Of a stretch of DNA of 64,000 nucleotides, positions 8,308 to 19,453 are shown piece by piece. A model generated the notes under the pieces. The model searched no databases. It saw nothing but the letters and a program-made list of their open reading frames with translations, and had not been told where the DNA came from. Every line of letters begins with the position of its first letter. Position 1 is the stretch's first letter. Source of the stretch: Amycolatopsis thermoflava N1165 (GTDB taxonomy: Bacteria; Actinomycetota; Actinomycetes; Mycobacteriales; Pseudonocardiaceae); NCBI RefSeq assembly GCF_000473265.1, contig NZ_KI421511.1, positions 6,589,909-6,653,908 of the forward strand, read 5' to 3'. The position numbers were made by a program, and so were the translations under genes.

Positions 8308-8964
8308 TCAGTCGAGCTGTGCCCGCAGTGCCCGGGCAGCCGCAGCCGGGTCCTCGGCCTCGGTGATCGCCCGCACCACCACGATCCGCGACGCGCCCGC
8401 CGCCAGCACCTCCGGCAGCCGGTCCGCGTCGATGCCTCCGATGGCGAACCACGGGCGCACGGTGCCGAGCGCCGCGGTCGAGCGCACCAGGTCCAGGCCC
8501 GGCGCCGGGCGGCCGGGCTTCGTCGGCGTCGGCCAGCAGGGGCCGGTGCAGAAGTAGTCCACACCTTCTTCCACAGCCGCGGCCTCGGCCTGTGGGCGGT
8601 CGTGCGTCGAGCGGCCGATCACCGGCTCGTCGCCGATCACCCGCCGCGCCAGCGGCACCGGCAGGTCGTCCTGCCCGAGGTGCAGCACGTCGGCGTCGAC
8701 GGCCGCCGCGATGTCCGCCCGGTCGTTCACCGCCAGCAGCGCCCCGTGCCGCGCGCACGCCTCCGCCAGGATCTCCAGCGCGGCCAGCTCCTGACGGGCC
8801 TCCAGCGGTGCCCCGTCCCGCTTGTCCCGCAGCTGGACGATGTCCACGCCACCGGCCAGCGCGGCGTCCGCGAACTCGGCCAGGTCCGGCCGGTCCCCGG
8901 TGCACAGGTAGAGCCGCGCCGCGTCGAGGCGTTTCCTGATCTCGTCACCACTGAGCCCTGGCAT
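8308..8964 (-). CDS. thiE: thiamine-phosphate synthase
   Basis: 218 residues from the ATG at 8964 ([13 protein letters not shown]); a GTG seven codons upstream is the alternative. It is a TIM-barrel enzyme joining HMP-pyrophosphate and thiazole phosphate to give thiamine phosphate. Visible motifs: LYLCTG, VQLRDK (pyrophosphate-binding Lys), [29 protein letters not shown] (the family usually has G-x-S-x-H), [18 protein letters not shown] and [13 protein letters not shown] partial, decayed copy of its 3' end lies just downstream. It is divergent from thiO and the TPP riboswitch; no aptamer is seen on its own strand, so its control may differ. Confidence 0.92.
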   Translation of the reverse strand: MPGLSGDEIRKRLDAARLYLCTGDRPDLAEFADAALAGGVDIVQLRDKRDGAPLEARQELAALEILAEACARHGALLAVNDRADIAAAVDADVLHLGQDDLPVPLARRVIGDEPVIGRSTHDRPQAEAAAVEEGVDYFCTGPCWPTPTKPGRPAPGLDLVRSTAALGTVRPWFAIGGIDADRLPEVLAAGASRIVVVRAITEAEDPAAAARALRAQLD

Positions 8965-9000
8965 GGCCTGAACCCTATCTCGCACGTTAGGGTAGGGGTG

Positions 9001-9092
9001 TCCGCACGGGAGCCCGAGCCACGGGCTGAGAGGGAGCTGCCAGCGCTCCGACCGTGGAACCTGATCCGGATCATGCCGGCGCAGGGAGCGTG
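9001..9092 (+). ncRNA. TPP riboswitch (THI element) upstream of thiO
   Basis: It carries the conserved thiamine-pyrophosphate aptamer parts: CACGGGAGCCC, then GGGCTGAGAGGG (pyrimidine sensor, CTGAGA at 9025-9030), then GTGGAACCTGATCCGGATCA (pyrophosphate sensor), closing with GCGCAGGGAGCG. The closing strand contains the AGGGAG that serves as ribosome site for thiO at 9099. TPP binding therefore probably hides the site and blocks translation of thiO-thiS-thiG. Confidence 0.95.
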
Positions 9093-9098
9093 ATTCTC

Positions 9099-10204
9099 AT
9101 GAGCAACCAGCACGTGGCCGTCGTCGGCGGCGGGGTCATCGGCCTGTCCGTGGCCTGGCGCGCCGCGGCGGCCGGGCACCGCGTCACCGTCGTCGATCCC
9201 GCGCCCGGCCGCGGCGCGTCCTGGGTCGCCGGCGGCATGCTGGCCCCCGTCACCGAGGCCTGGCCCGGCGAGGAGGAGTCCCTCGCGCTCGGCGAGGAGT
9301 CCCTGAGGCGCTGGCCGGCGTTCGCGCAAGCGCTTGCCGCGGACGGCGGCGACCCCGGGCTTTCCCAGGCCGGCACGGTCGTCGTGGCACTGGACCGGGC
9401 CGACGCCGACCAGCTGGACATCGTCGCCGCCTACCTGCGGTCGGTCGGCCGCGAGGTCGAACAGGTCACCGGCCGCAGGCTGCGCTCGCTCGAACCCGGG
9501 CTGGGCGCGGTGCGCGGCGGCCTGCTTGTGCCCGGCGACCTGGCGGTCGACAACCGCAAGCTGCTCCGCGCGCTCGAAGCCGCCGCGCTCCGGCACGGCG
9601 CGGAGTTCACCGGCGACGAGGCGACGGCGGTCGAACCCGGCCACGTCCGCACAGCCCACTGCGAGGTCCGGTGCGACGTCGTGGTCATCGCCGCCGGGGC
9701 GCACAGCGCCCGGCTGCACCCGGTGCTCGCGCGAGGTGTCCGCCCGCTCAAGGGCGAGATCCTCCGCCTGCGCGCGCGGCGCACGAGCCTGCCGCCGCCC
9801 ACGCGCACGGTGCGCGCCGTCGTCGAGGGGCGACCGGTGTACCTCGTGCCACGAGAAGGCGGCGAGCTGGTCCTCGGCGCGACCCAGTACGAGGCCGGCT
9901 TCGACGACACCGTCAGCGCCCGCGGCGTGCGCGAGCTGCTCGAAGGCGCCGAGCGGATCTTCCCCAGCATCGACGAGTACGAGCTGGTCGAGACCGCCGC
10001 CGGGCTGCGCGCGGCCAGCACCGACACGCTCCCGTTCATCGGTGACCTCGGCGACGGCGTCCTCGCCGCCACCGGCCACCACCGCAACGGTCTGCTCATG
10101 GCGCCGGTCACCGCCGACGCCGTCGTGGCTTGGCTGGCCGGGGAGAAACCGCCCGAGGAGGCGCTCGCGGCGGACCCGGCCCGGCTCGGAACAGGAGGGG
10201 TCTG

Positions 10205-10205
<1 letters not shown>
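9099..10205 (+). CDS. thiO: glycine oxidase ThiO
   Basis: 368 residues, a FAD-dependent D-amino-acid-oxidase-fold enzyme. It turns glycine into iminoglycine, the C2-N donor for the thiazole ring in aerobic bacteria. The Rossmann motif VAVVGGGVIGLSVAWRAA is at residues 6-23, with the ADP-binding acidic residue in VTVVDPAPGRGASW. GNGLL-type C-terminal FAD contact is seen in TGHHRNGLLMAPVTADAV. The ATG at 9099 sits 9 bases after the AGGGAG in the riboswitch; the frame runs further upstream only because the aptamer is open. It overlaps thiS by one base (TGATG). Confidence 0.93.
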
Positions 10206-11171
<966 letters not shown>

Positions 11172-11256
11172 AAAACCCGGCTTCACCTCGGTTTGCCGCG
11201 GCGAGCACGTATGGTTTACCGCACCCGAGCGGTCGGCGAGGCGAAGGAGCTCAAGA

Positions 11257-11688
11257 GTGGTTGAGTCAACCGAGGATGTCGCTGGGCGGTTGTTCCTCGC
11301 CGTCGGCCGGCTGTCCCGGTCCCTGCGGCAGGCAGGCACACCAGGGCCCGGCCACGGCTCCATTTCCGCGCTGTCGACGCTGGTCGCCTTCGGGCCGATG
11401 CGGCTCGGCGACCTGGCGGCGAAGGAGGGCGTGGCGGCCGCGACGATGTCGCGGATTGTCGCCTCGCTGGTCGACGCGGGCTGGGCGAGCCGCGAGCCGG
11501 ATCCCATCGACCGGCGCGCCTGGCTGGCGACGGCCACACAGCAGGGCGAGCGGATGCTGCTCGACCTGCGGTCCACGCGCGTGCACGAACTGCAGAAGCG
11601 GATCGACCGCCTGTCGCCGGAGCACCAGGCCGCGCTGGGGCAGGCGCTGCCGGCGCTGGAAGCACTGCTGGCCGGCGACGAGAGCTGA
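11257..11688 (+). CDS. MarR-family transcriptional regulator
   Basis: 143 residues with a winged helix: LSTLVAFGPMRLGDLAAKEGVAAATMSRIV (about 41-70) is the helix-turn-helix, and GWASREPDPIDRRAWLATAT is the wing with the D-x-R-R signature. Acidic dimer helices flank it. GTG at 11257 follows GAAGGAGC. It lies 85 bases after thiG with no visible terminator and 160 bases before the converging thiD. Ligand and targets are unknown; no transporter sits directly beside it. Confidence 0.85.
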   Translation: MVESTEDVAGRLFLAVGRLSRSLRQAGTPGPGHGSISALSTLVAFGPMRLGDLAAKEGVAAATMSRIVASLVDAGWASREPDPIDRRAWLATATQQGERMLLDLRSTRVHELQKRIDRLSPEHQAALGQALPALEALLAGDES

Positions 11689-11748
11689 CCACGCCCGGGA
11701 TTGGCGGTGGCGAGGAGGCGCCGCTCACGCCCGGGCGGGTTGAATTAC

Positions 11749-11811
11749 CGCCTCGGAGTGCGTACTCGCGCCTGGGAGCGCGGAACTCGCGCGCCGGAGC
11801 GCGGAACCGCG
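11749..11811. repeat. three degenerate 21-bp tandem repeats
   Basis: In the 163-base gap between the MarR gene and thiD, three head-to-tail units resemble CGCCTGGGAGCGCGGAACTCG, with substitutions in each and loss in the last. No gene is seen in the gap. The arms GCGCGGAA and CTCGCGC give some capacity to fold. Confidence 0.55.
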
Positions 11812-11851
11812 GGCCTGACCGTGCCCGGCGGCCCGTGGCGTGGCCCGCGAG

Positions 11852-12685
11852 TCAGCGATCCTCCGGCGCCAGCCGCCAGAAGGCGGACACCGGACCGACC
11901 TTCGCGCCCATCGGGTAGGAGTTCGCGACCGCGTTGCTGACGAACCACTTCCCGAACCGCGCGGCCTCCGGCACCGGCATGCCCCGCGCGAGGCCCGCCG
12001 TCAGCGCCGACGCCATCGCGTCCCCCGCGCCGTGCGTATGCGGCGTGGAGAACCGCGGCCCGGGCAGTTCGACGAACGTGCGGCCGTCGTAGAGCAGGTC
12101 CACGCACTCCGGGTCACTGGTCAGGTGCCCGCTCTTCACCAGCACGTACTTCGGCCCGAGCTCCTTCAGCGCCACCGCCGCGTCGTGCATGCCCGCGCGG
12201 TCGGTCACCTCGATCCCGGTCAGCAGGCGCACCTCGTCCAGGTTGGGCGTGATCACCGCGGCCCGCGGCAGCAGCAGGTCCCGCAGCGCGGCCAACCCGG
12301 CCGCGTCGAACAGCGGGTGCCCGTGCATCGACGCGGCCACCGGGTCGACCACGAACGGCACCTTCGAGTCCCGCCCGATCTCCGCCCGGTCGCACGCCTC
12401 CGCGACCGCCTCGATGATCTCGGCGGAGGCCAGCATCCCGGTCTTCGCCGCCTGCATGCCCATGTCCGCGGCGACCGCCTCGATCTGCCCGGCCACGATC
12501 CGCGCCGGGATGTCGGACCGGTCGTGCACGCCGAGCGTGTTCTGCACGGTCACCGCCGTGACCGCGACCAGGCCGTGCACCCCGCAGGTCAGGAACGTGC
12601 GCAGGTCCGCCTGCAACCCCGCGGCACCACCGGAGTCGGATCCGGCGATGGTCAGGGCGGCAGGCGGACTCGCGTTCTGGCTCAT
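11852..12685 (-). CDS. thiD: hydroxymethylpyrimidine (phosphate) kinase, copy 1
   Basis: 277 residues, ribokinase fold: HMP to HMP-P and HMP-PP for thiamine synthesis. Motifs: ALTIAGSDSGGAAGLQADL (10-28), VVDPVAASMHG, ITPNLDEVRLLTG and PHTHGAGDAMASAL (216-228). It lies 25 bases downstream of a second thiD, third in the thiC operon. Two departures from its sister are visible: GGAAGLQ instead of GGGAGIQ in the substrate loop, and KSGHL instead of KGGHL in the nucleotide region. The anion-hole motif has Asp (D222) where enterobacterial ThiD has a catalytic Cys. It may have shifted substrate, for example to pyridoxal or damaged pyrimidines; this is inference. Confidence 0.85.
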   Translation of the reverse strand: MSQNASPPAALTIAGSDSGGAAGLQADLRTFLTCGVHGLVAVTAVTVQNTLGVHDRSDIPARIVAGQIEAVAADMGMQAAKTGMLASAEIIEAVAEACDRAEIGRDSKVPFVVDPVAASMHGHPLFDAAGLAALRDLLLPRAAVITPNLDEVRLLTGIEVTDRAGMHDAAVALKELGPKYVLVKSGHLTSDPECVDLLYDGRTFVELPGPRFSTPHTHGAGDAMASALTAGLARGMPVPEAARFGKWFVSNAVANSYPMGAKVGPVSAFWRLAPEDR

Positions 12686-12710
12686 GCCTCCAGTGTCGCA
12701 AACCCGCCGA

Positions 12711-13525
12711 TCAAGCGAGCCGCCAGAACGGGGACACCGGCCCGACGCCCTCGCCTAGCGGGTACGCCTCGGCGACGCACCGCTCGATGAACCGCTTGCC
12801 CTCGTCCACCGCGTCCGGCACCCCGAGCCCCTTGGCGAGGAACGCGGTGATCGACGAGGCCAGCGTGTCCCCGCCGCCGTGCGTGTGCGGCGTGTCGATC
12901 CGCCGCGCGGACAGCTCGATGAACTGCACGCCGTCGGACAGCAGGTCGACGCACTCCGGGTCGTCGTAGAGGTGCCCGCCCTTGACCAGCACCCACATCG
13001 GACCCAGAGCAAGCAGCGCCCGCGCCGCGTCGCGCTGGCTGGCCCTGTCGGTGACCTCGACGCCGGTGAGCAGCCGGACCTCGTCCAGGTTCGGGGTTAC
13101 CAGCGTCGCGCGCGGGAACAGCTCCGTGCGGATGGCTTCCAGCGCCTCCTCGCGCAGCAGGGCGTCCCCGTGCATCGACGCCGCCACCGGGTCCACCACG
13201 AACGGCACGTCCGCGTTGCGTCCGATGTGGACCTCGTCGAGCGTCTTGGCGACGGCGGTGATGATCTCCGCCGTCGCCAGCATGCCGGTCTTGGCCGCGT
13301 CCACGCCCATGTCCCCGGCAACGGCCTTGATCTGCGCCGACACCACGTCCGGCGGGATCTCGGTGAAGCCCTGCACGCCGACGGAGTTCTGCACGGTGAC
13401 CGCGGTGATCGCGGTCATCCCGTGCACCCCGCAGGCGAAGAACGTCCGCAGGTCGGCCTGGATCCCCGCCCCGCCGCCGGAATCGCTCCCGGCGATGGTC
13501 AGCGCGGTCTTCGGGGTGACGCTCA

Positions 13526-13526
<1 letters not shown>
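12711..13526 (-). CDS. thiD: hydroxymethylpyrimidine (phosphate) kinase, copy 2
   Basis: 271 residues, the more canonical of the two adjacent copies: ALTIAGSDSGGGAGIQADL (8-26), VVDPVAASMHG, VTPNLDEVRLLTG, VLVKGGHL and PHTHGGGDTLASSI. It should phosphorylate HMP-P made by ThiC. Its ATG at 13526 overlaps the thiC stop by one base (TAATG), so it is translationally coupled to ThiC, the enzyme that makes its substrate. Like its sister it has Asp (D220) at the position of the Cys found in the enterobacterial enzyme. The open frame runs far upstream antisense to nothing real; it is a shadow of thiC. Confidence 0.9.
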
Positions 13527-15290
<1,764 letters not shown>

Positions 15291-15371
15291 CCGTCCGACC
15301 ATGCCACGTCCCGCGGCAGACCTCAAGAGCACGACGGTGAGACCGCTCACCCGCGCTGGAGATTCACACCG

Positions 15372-16589
15372 ATGTCAGCCCCTAGGTTGACGATCATGCG
15401 AACCACGGCCGCGCTGATCGCGCTCGGCGCCTGTCTCTTCGTGGTCGTCACGGCGGAGACGCTCGTGATCGGACTGCTCCCCGCGTTGTCGGCCGACCTG
15501 CGGGTGCCGGTGCCCTCGGCAGGCCTGCTCGTGGCCGGGTACGCGCTGACGGTGACCATCGGCGGTCCGCTCGTGACGGCCGCGACCCTGCGGGTCCCGC
15601 GCAAGGCGGCGCTGCTGGGGCTGGTCGCGGTGTTCGCGGCGGGCAATGCGCTCGCGGCGAGTGCGACCGGGTTCGGCGTGCTGCTGGCCGCGCGGGTGGT
15701 CACCGCGCTGACGCACAGCACGTTCTTCGCGATCGCGCTCGTGCTGGCCGCGTCGATGGTCCACCCGTCGAAGCGCGGGTGGGCCATCGCCTTCGTGTCG
15801 ACCGGACTGAACCTCGCGACCGTCCTCGGCGCGCCACTGGGCACCCTCGTGGGCGAGGCGTACGGGTGGCGGACGTCGTTCTGGCTGCTGGCGGTCGTGG
15901 CGCTGGCCGCGATGGCGGCGGTCGCGCTGCTGGTGCCGGCCACCCGGACCGCGGAGCCGCCGCGGCTGGGGCCGGAGCTGCGGGCGCTCGTGACACGGCC
16001 GGTGCTGGTGCTGCTGGCGGTGACGCTGGTGGCGGAGACCGGGTTCTTCGTGGCCTACACCTACCTGTCGCCGATCCTCGGCCGGGTCTTCCCGCCCGGC
16101 GGGGTGGTCGTGCTGCTCATGGTGTTCGGCGCGGGCGCGCTGTGCGGGAATCTGGCCGGTGGGCGGCTCGCGGACCGGTGGCCGTGGGCTTCGCTGCGGG
16201 TGCTCATCGCGGTGCTGGCGGCGGCGCTGGTCCTCTTCGCGGTGATCGCTTCGGTGCGAGCCGGGGCGGTGGTGGGCGTGTTCGCGCTGGGCGCGGTGGC
16301 GTTCGCGCTGGTCCCCGGGCTGCAGACGCGGGTGGTGGTGGCCGCCGCCGGAGCGCCGACACTCGCGGTCGCGGTCTACACGTCGATCTTCAACCTGGGC
16401 ATCAGCGCGGGCGCGTGGCTGGGCGGGCGCGCGTTGTCGGCCGGCGTCGCGCTGGGCGCGCTGCCGTTGCTGGGCGCGGTCGGCGTGCTTGGCGGGCTGG
16501 CGGTGTCGGCCCTCCACCGCGGCGGAGGCCTTCAGTCCGGCCGGCGCAGCCCGGCGACGAGCAGGCCGACCAGGCGGCGTGCGTCGTAG
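15372..16589 (+). CDS. MFS transporter of the drug/arabinose efflux type
   Basis: About 405 residues with roughly twelve membrane segments, such as AALIALGACLFVVVTAETLV, FWLLAVVALAAMAAVALLV and VLIAVLAAALVLFAVIASV. The pattern TAETLVIGLLPALSADL, RVVTALTHSTFFAIAL and GAPLGTLVGEAYGWRTSFW is that of the DHA12-type efflux group (AraJ/YdhP/Cmx-like), proton antiporters for drugs or metabolites. The start is ATG at 15372 (GGAG upstream) or ATG at 15396. The last 58 bases overlap the convergent TetR gene, so the Arg/Ser-rich tail may be dispensable. Divergent from thiC, with the riboswitch between. Confidence 0.85.
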   Translation: MSAPRLTIMRTTAALIALGACLFVVVTAETLVIGLLPALSADLRVPVPSAGLLVAGYALTVTIGGPLVTAATLRVPRKAALLGLVAVFAAGNALAASATGFGVLLAARVVTALTHSTFFAIALVLAASMVHPSKRGWAIAFVSTGLNLATVLGAPLGTLVGEAYGWRTSFWLLAVVALAAMAAVALLVPATRTAEPPRLGPELRALVTRPVLVLLAVTLVAETGFFVAYTYLSPILGRVFPPGGVVVLLMVFGAGALCGNLAGGRLADRWPWASLRVLIAVLAAALVLFAVIASVRAGAVVGVFALGAVAFALVPGLQTRVVVAAAGAPTLAVAVYTSIFNLGISAGAWLGGRALSAGVALGALPLLGAVGVLGGLAVSALHRGGGLQSGRRSPATSRPTRRRAS

Positions 16590-17092
16590 GGGTGCTTGCT
16601 GTTCGCGCCCGCGCACAGGCCGCCGATGCCGCGCATCAGCTCGTAGGCGTCGAGGCCGCCGCGGATCTCGGCCGCCGCGGCTTCGAGTAGTCCCGTGCAG
16701 ACCGGGACGAGCCGCTCCAGGAAGTAGGAGTGCAGGGGGTCGTAGCAGGGGTCGTCGGACTGCAGCACCGCGGGCAGGCCCTGCTTGGTGATCACGAAGT
16801 CGACGAACCGGTCGAGCCACTCCGCGAGGGCTGCGTACGGGGTCGCGCTCGCGGCGAGCAGCGCCGGACCGGCCTCGGCGAGCGCCTCCACCTGGTGCCG
16901 GTAGACGGCGATGATCAGGTCCGCCCGCGTGGGGAAGTGGCGGTAGATCGTGGCGGTCCCGACGCCCGCCTTGGCCGCGATGTCGCGGATCGGCGCCTCC
17001 ACCCCGGACGCGACGAAGACCGCGGCCGCCGCGTCGAGCAGGGCTTTCTGGTTGCGCCGCGCGTCGGCCCGCTTGGGTGCGCTGTCGTCCAC
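16532..17092 (-). CDS. TetR-family regulator of the adjacent hydrolase
   Basis: 186 residues from GTG at 17092 (DDSAPKRADARRNQKALLD), with GGGAG upstream. A start at 17131 would lie inside the operator, so I reject it. The N-terminal helix-turn-helix is IRDIAAKAGVGTATIYRHFPTRADL, followed by an all-helical ligand domain typical of the group with a conserved GLCAGANS near the C-terminus. It is divergent from the alpha/beta hydrolase at 17182. Two matching palindromes lie between, so it likely represses itself and the hydrolase. The effector is unknown. Confidence 0.88.
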   Translation of the reverse strand: MDDSAPKRADARRNQKALLDAAAAVFVASGVEAPIRDIAAKAGVGTATIYRHFPTRADLIIAVYRHQVEALAEAGPALLAASATPYAALAEWLDRFVDFVITKQGLPAVLQSDDPCYDPLHSYFLERLVPVCTGLLEAAAAEIRGGLDAYELMRGIGGLCAGANSKHPYDARRLVGLLVAGLRRPD

Positions 17093-17123
17093 GGCCCCAT
17101 TCTCCCACCCGGTGCTAGCTAAG

Positions 17124-17162
17124 CGGGACACTGTCCCGTATGTTAACCGGGACAGTGTCCCG
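17124..17162. promoter_or_regulatory. double palindromic operator
   Basis: CGGGACACTGTCCCG (17124-17138) and CGGGACAGTGTCCCG (17148-17162) are both inverted repeats with six-base arms (GGGACA/TGTCCC) and start 24 bases apart. They fill the space between the tetR start at 17092 and the hydrolase ATG at 17182. This is the best candidate for the binding site of that TetR protein. Confidence 0.8.
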
Positions 17163-17181
17163 TTTCTGATCGGAGCGAACG

Positions 17182-17904
17182 ATGACGACCTACCTGCTGG
17201 TGCACGGCGCGTGGCACACCGGGGAGTGCTGGACGCGGGTGACGCCGTTGCTGGAGGCGGCCGGGCACCGCGTGCTCGCGCCGACGCTGACCGGCTACGG
17301 CGACACGGCGCACCTGGCCGGCCCCGAGGTCGGCCTCGACACGCACGTCGCGGACGTGACCGGGCTGATCCGCGAGGAGGACCTCACCGACGTGGTGCTC
17401 GTCGGGCACAGCTACGCCGGGCTGGTGATCTCGTCGGTGGCGAACGAGCTGCCGGACCGGATCGCGCGGCTGGTGTACCTGGACGCGATGGTCCCGGAGG
17501 ACGGCGAATCCGCGGCGGACGTCCTGCCCGTCACCCAGGGGCTGATCGATCTGGCGCTGGCCTCCGAAAGTGGCTGGCGCGTTCCGCCGATGCCCGAGCT
17601 GCCCCCGCCGGCCGGCCTGTTCGGCGTCACCGATCCCGACGACGTCGCCTGGTTGCGCACGATGCTGTCCGACCAGCCGGTGCGCTGCCTGCAGCAACCG
17701 GTGCGACTGGACAACCCGGCGACGCGAGCGATCCCGCGGACGCACATCCACTGCACCGTCAAACCCGAGGGCTTCTCCCGCCGCCCCGTGCCCGCCGTGC
17801 AGCCCAACGGAACGCCCGCGGAGGTTTGGGAACTGCCCACGGGCCACGACTGCATGATCACGATGCCGGTGGAGCTGAGCGAGCTGCTGCTGAAGCTCGC
17901 CTGA
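17182..17904 (+). CDS. alpha/beta hydrolase
   Basis: 240 residues of the alpha/beta-hydrolase fold, close to the salicylate-esterase/hydroxynitrile-lyase-like group. The oxyanion motif is YLLVHGAWHTGECW (4-17), the nucleophile elbow GHSYAG (about 75-80), and the late His is in LPTGHDCMI. No signal peptide, so it acts in the cytoplasm on an unknown ester or ketone. ATG at 17182 is preceded by CGGAGCG. Divergent from a TetR gene with a double operator in the gap, which suggests induction by the substrate. Confidence 0.85.
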   Translation: MTTYLLVHGAWHTGECWTRVTPLLEAAGHRVLAPTLTGYGDTAHLAGPEVGLDTHVADVTGLIREEDLTDVVLVGHSYAGLVISSVANELPDRIARLVYLDAMVPEDGESAADVLPVTQGLIDLALASESGWRVPPMPELPPPAGLFGVTDPDDVAWLRTMLSDQPVRCLQQPVRLDNPATRAIPRTHIHCTVKPEGFSRRPVPAVQPNGTPAEVWELPTGHDCMITMPVELSELLLKLA

Positions 17905-17968
17905 GGGCCGCGGGCAGGCGTGCCGGACCGCGGTTGACCACGGGAAACGCCCTTCTAGGCTGCGGCGG

Positions 17969-18448
17969 ATGGGCAACTGGGAAACTCGGCTTCGCGAGTG
18001 GCAGAACCTCGACGTGCCCGAGGGCTGGCGGGCGGAGATCACCCCGGCAGGGGTGACACTGACGCCGCCCGTCGACAACGGGCACAGCAGGATCGCCGCG
18101 TCGGTCCATCGCACCCTGGTGCGGTCGGTCCCGGAGGATCGGGCCATCCTGCAGAAGCTCGGCGTCTCCATTCGGAGCGCGAGCCGGCTCTACGTGCCCG
18201 GCCTGGTCGTGGTTCCGCACCACGAACTGCTGTCCCGTCCGGACAACGTGCCCGTTCCGGCGGAGGCCGCGGAACTGGTGGTGGAGATCTACCTCCTGAT
18301 CGACCGGTACGCCGAGCCGAAGCCGTCGGTCACCCTGTTCTCGGATCCCGTCGACGGGCACTACCGCCGCTCGGAGCAGGTGTCCTTCGGCGAGGAGATC
18401 CGCCTGCCCGCGCCGTTCGACCTCGTGCTCGCCACCGCGGCCTTCTAG
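17969..18448 (+). CDS. degenerate Uma2-family (DUF820) endonuclease-like protein
   Basis: 159 residues, shorter than usual Uma2 proteins (about 180-200). The N-terminal part (ITPAGVTLTPPVDNGHSRIAAS) and the beta strands LYVPGLVVVP and ELVVEI are typical. Two things are wrong. The usual P-D of the first catalytic strand is P-G here (G78). The roughly 25-30 residues that normally separate VVEI from the later YLLIDRY, including the D-x-K region, are missing, so VVEI runs straight into YLLIDRY (104-114). The PD-(D/E)XK active site should therefore be dead. The reading frame is still open and overlaps the converging protease gene by four bases. Treat as a decaying gene. Confidence 0.75.
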   Translation: MGNWETRLREWQNLDVPEGWRAEITPAGVTLTPPVDNGHSRIAASVHRTLVRSVPEDRAILQKLGVSIRSASRLYVPGLVVVPHHELLSRPDNVPVPAEAAELVVEIYLLIDRYAEPKPSVTLFSDPVDGHYRRSEQVSFGEEIRLPAPFDLVLATAAF

Positions 18449-19371
18449 CTCACCAGCTCGCTCGGCGTCGCGAACACGTCGACCATCGCGCCGTTCCTCA
18501 GCACCGTGATGGCCAGCCGCGTGCCGATCACCTCGGCGAACAGCTGCCGCTGGATGTCCTGCGCGTCCGTGATCCGCGACCGCCCCACGGTCAGCACCAG
18601 GTCGCCCGGCCGCAGCCCCGCCCGTTCGGCCGGCCCGCCGCGCACCACCTCCACGATCCGCAGCCCGGCGTGCTGCCCGGTGTGCTCGGCGACCTCGTCC
18701 GGCAACGGCGCCGGCACCCCGACCACCCCGAGGTACGCCCGCCGCACCCGGCCCTCCACCAGCAGCGTGTCGATGATCCGCCGGGTGGTGTCGTTGATCG
18801 GCACCGCGAGACCGAGTCCGAACCCGGCGACCGCGGTGTTGACCCCCACCACCCGGCCTGCCGAATCCGCCAGCGCGCCGCCCGAGTTGCCCGGGTTCAG
18901 GGCAGCGTCGGTCTGGATCACGTTCTCGATCACCCGCCCGGCGCTGCGGGTCTGCACCGGCAGCGACCGGCCCAGCGCGCTGACCACACCCGCGGTCACC
19001 GAACCGGCGAGCCCGAGCGGGCTGCCGATCGCCACCACGAGCTGCCCGACGACCAGCTTGTCCGCGTCGCCCATCCGGGCCGCGCTCGGCGCCTCCGACG
19101 CGCGCAGCACGGCCAGGTCCGACAACGGATCCGCGCCGACCACCGTGAACCGCGCCTCGGTGCCGTCCGAGTACGTCGCCGTGCCGTGCGTGCCGCCGCC
19201 GACCACGTGCGCGTTCGTCACCAGGTGCCCGTCGTCGGCGAACACGACCGCCGAACCGCTGCCCCGGGACAGCCGCACACTCGCCACGTGCGGCGTCACC
19301 TCGGCGGCCACCGTGCTCACCGAGCGTGAATAGGCGTCGAGGGCATCGGCGTCATCCACCGCCACCACCAC
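18445..19371 (-). CDS. HtrA/DegP-like trypsin-fold protease with PDZ domain
   Basis: About 308 residues. The catalytic triad is clear: His in LVTNAHVVGGG, Asp in DPLSDLAVLR, Ser in LNPGNSGGALADS. A single PDZ domain follows (YLGVVGVPAPLP ... GGPAERAGLRPGDLVLTVG). Unusually there is no signal peptide or membrane anchor, so the protein appears cytosolic, unlike most HtrA proteins; a cytosolic quality-control role is inferred. No ATG lies near the N-terminus: the start is one of several in-frame GTG codons between 19371 and 19359, and I take the first. Convergent with Uma2. Confidence 0.83.
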   Translation of the reverse strand: MVVAVDDADALDAYSRSVSTVAAEVTPHVASVRLSRGSGSAVVFADDGHLVTNAHVVGGGTHGTATYSDGTEARFTVVGADPLSDLAVLRASEAPSAARMGDADKLVVGQLVVAIGSPLGLAGSVTAGVVSALGRSLPVQTRSAGRVIENVIQTDAALNPGNSGGALADSAGRVVGVNTAVAGFGLGLAVPINDTTRRIIDTLLVEGRVRRAYLGVVGVPAPLPDEVAEHTGQHAGLRIVEVVRGGPAERAGLRPGDLVLTVGRSRITDAQDIQRQLFAEVIGTRLAITVLRNGAMVDVFATPSELVS

Positions 19372-19453
19372 CCCGCGATTACACACTTACATCAATAACC
19401 AGTGTGCGCTCGCGGGCACGCGGAAAGCCCTCTCGTTCACCGAGGGCGAAAGC

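Noticed and set aside
17093..17131. TetR start at 17131
   Set aside because: It would begin inside the palindromic operator; GTG 17092 has a ribosome site.
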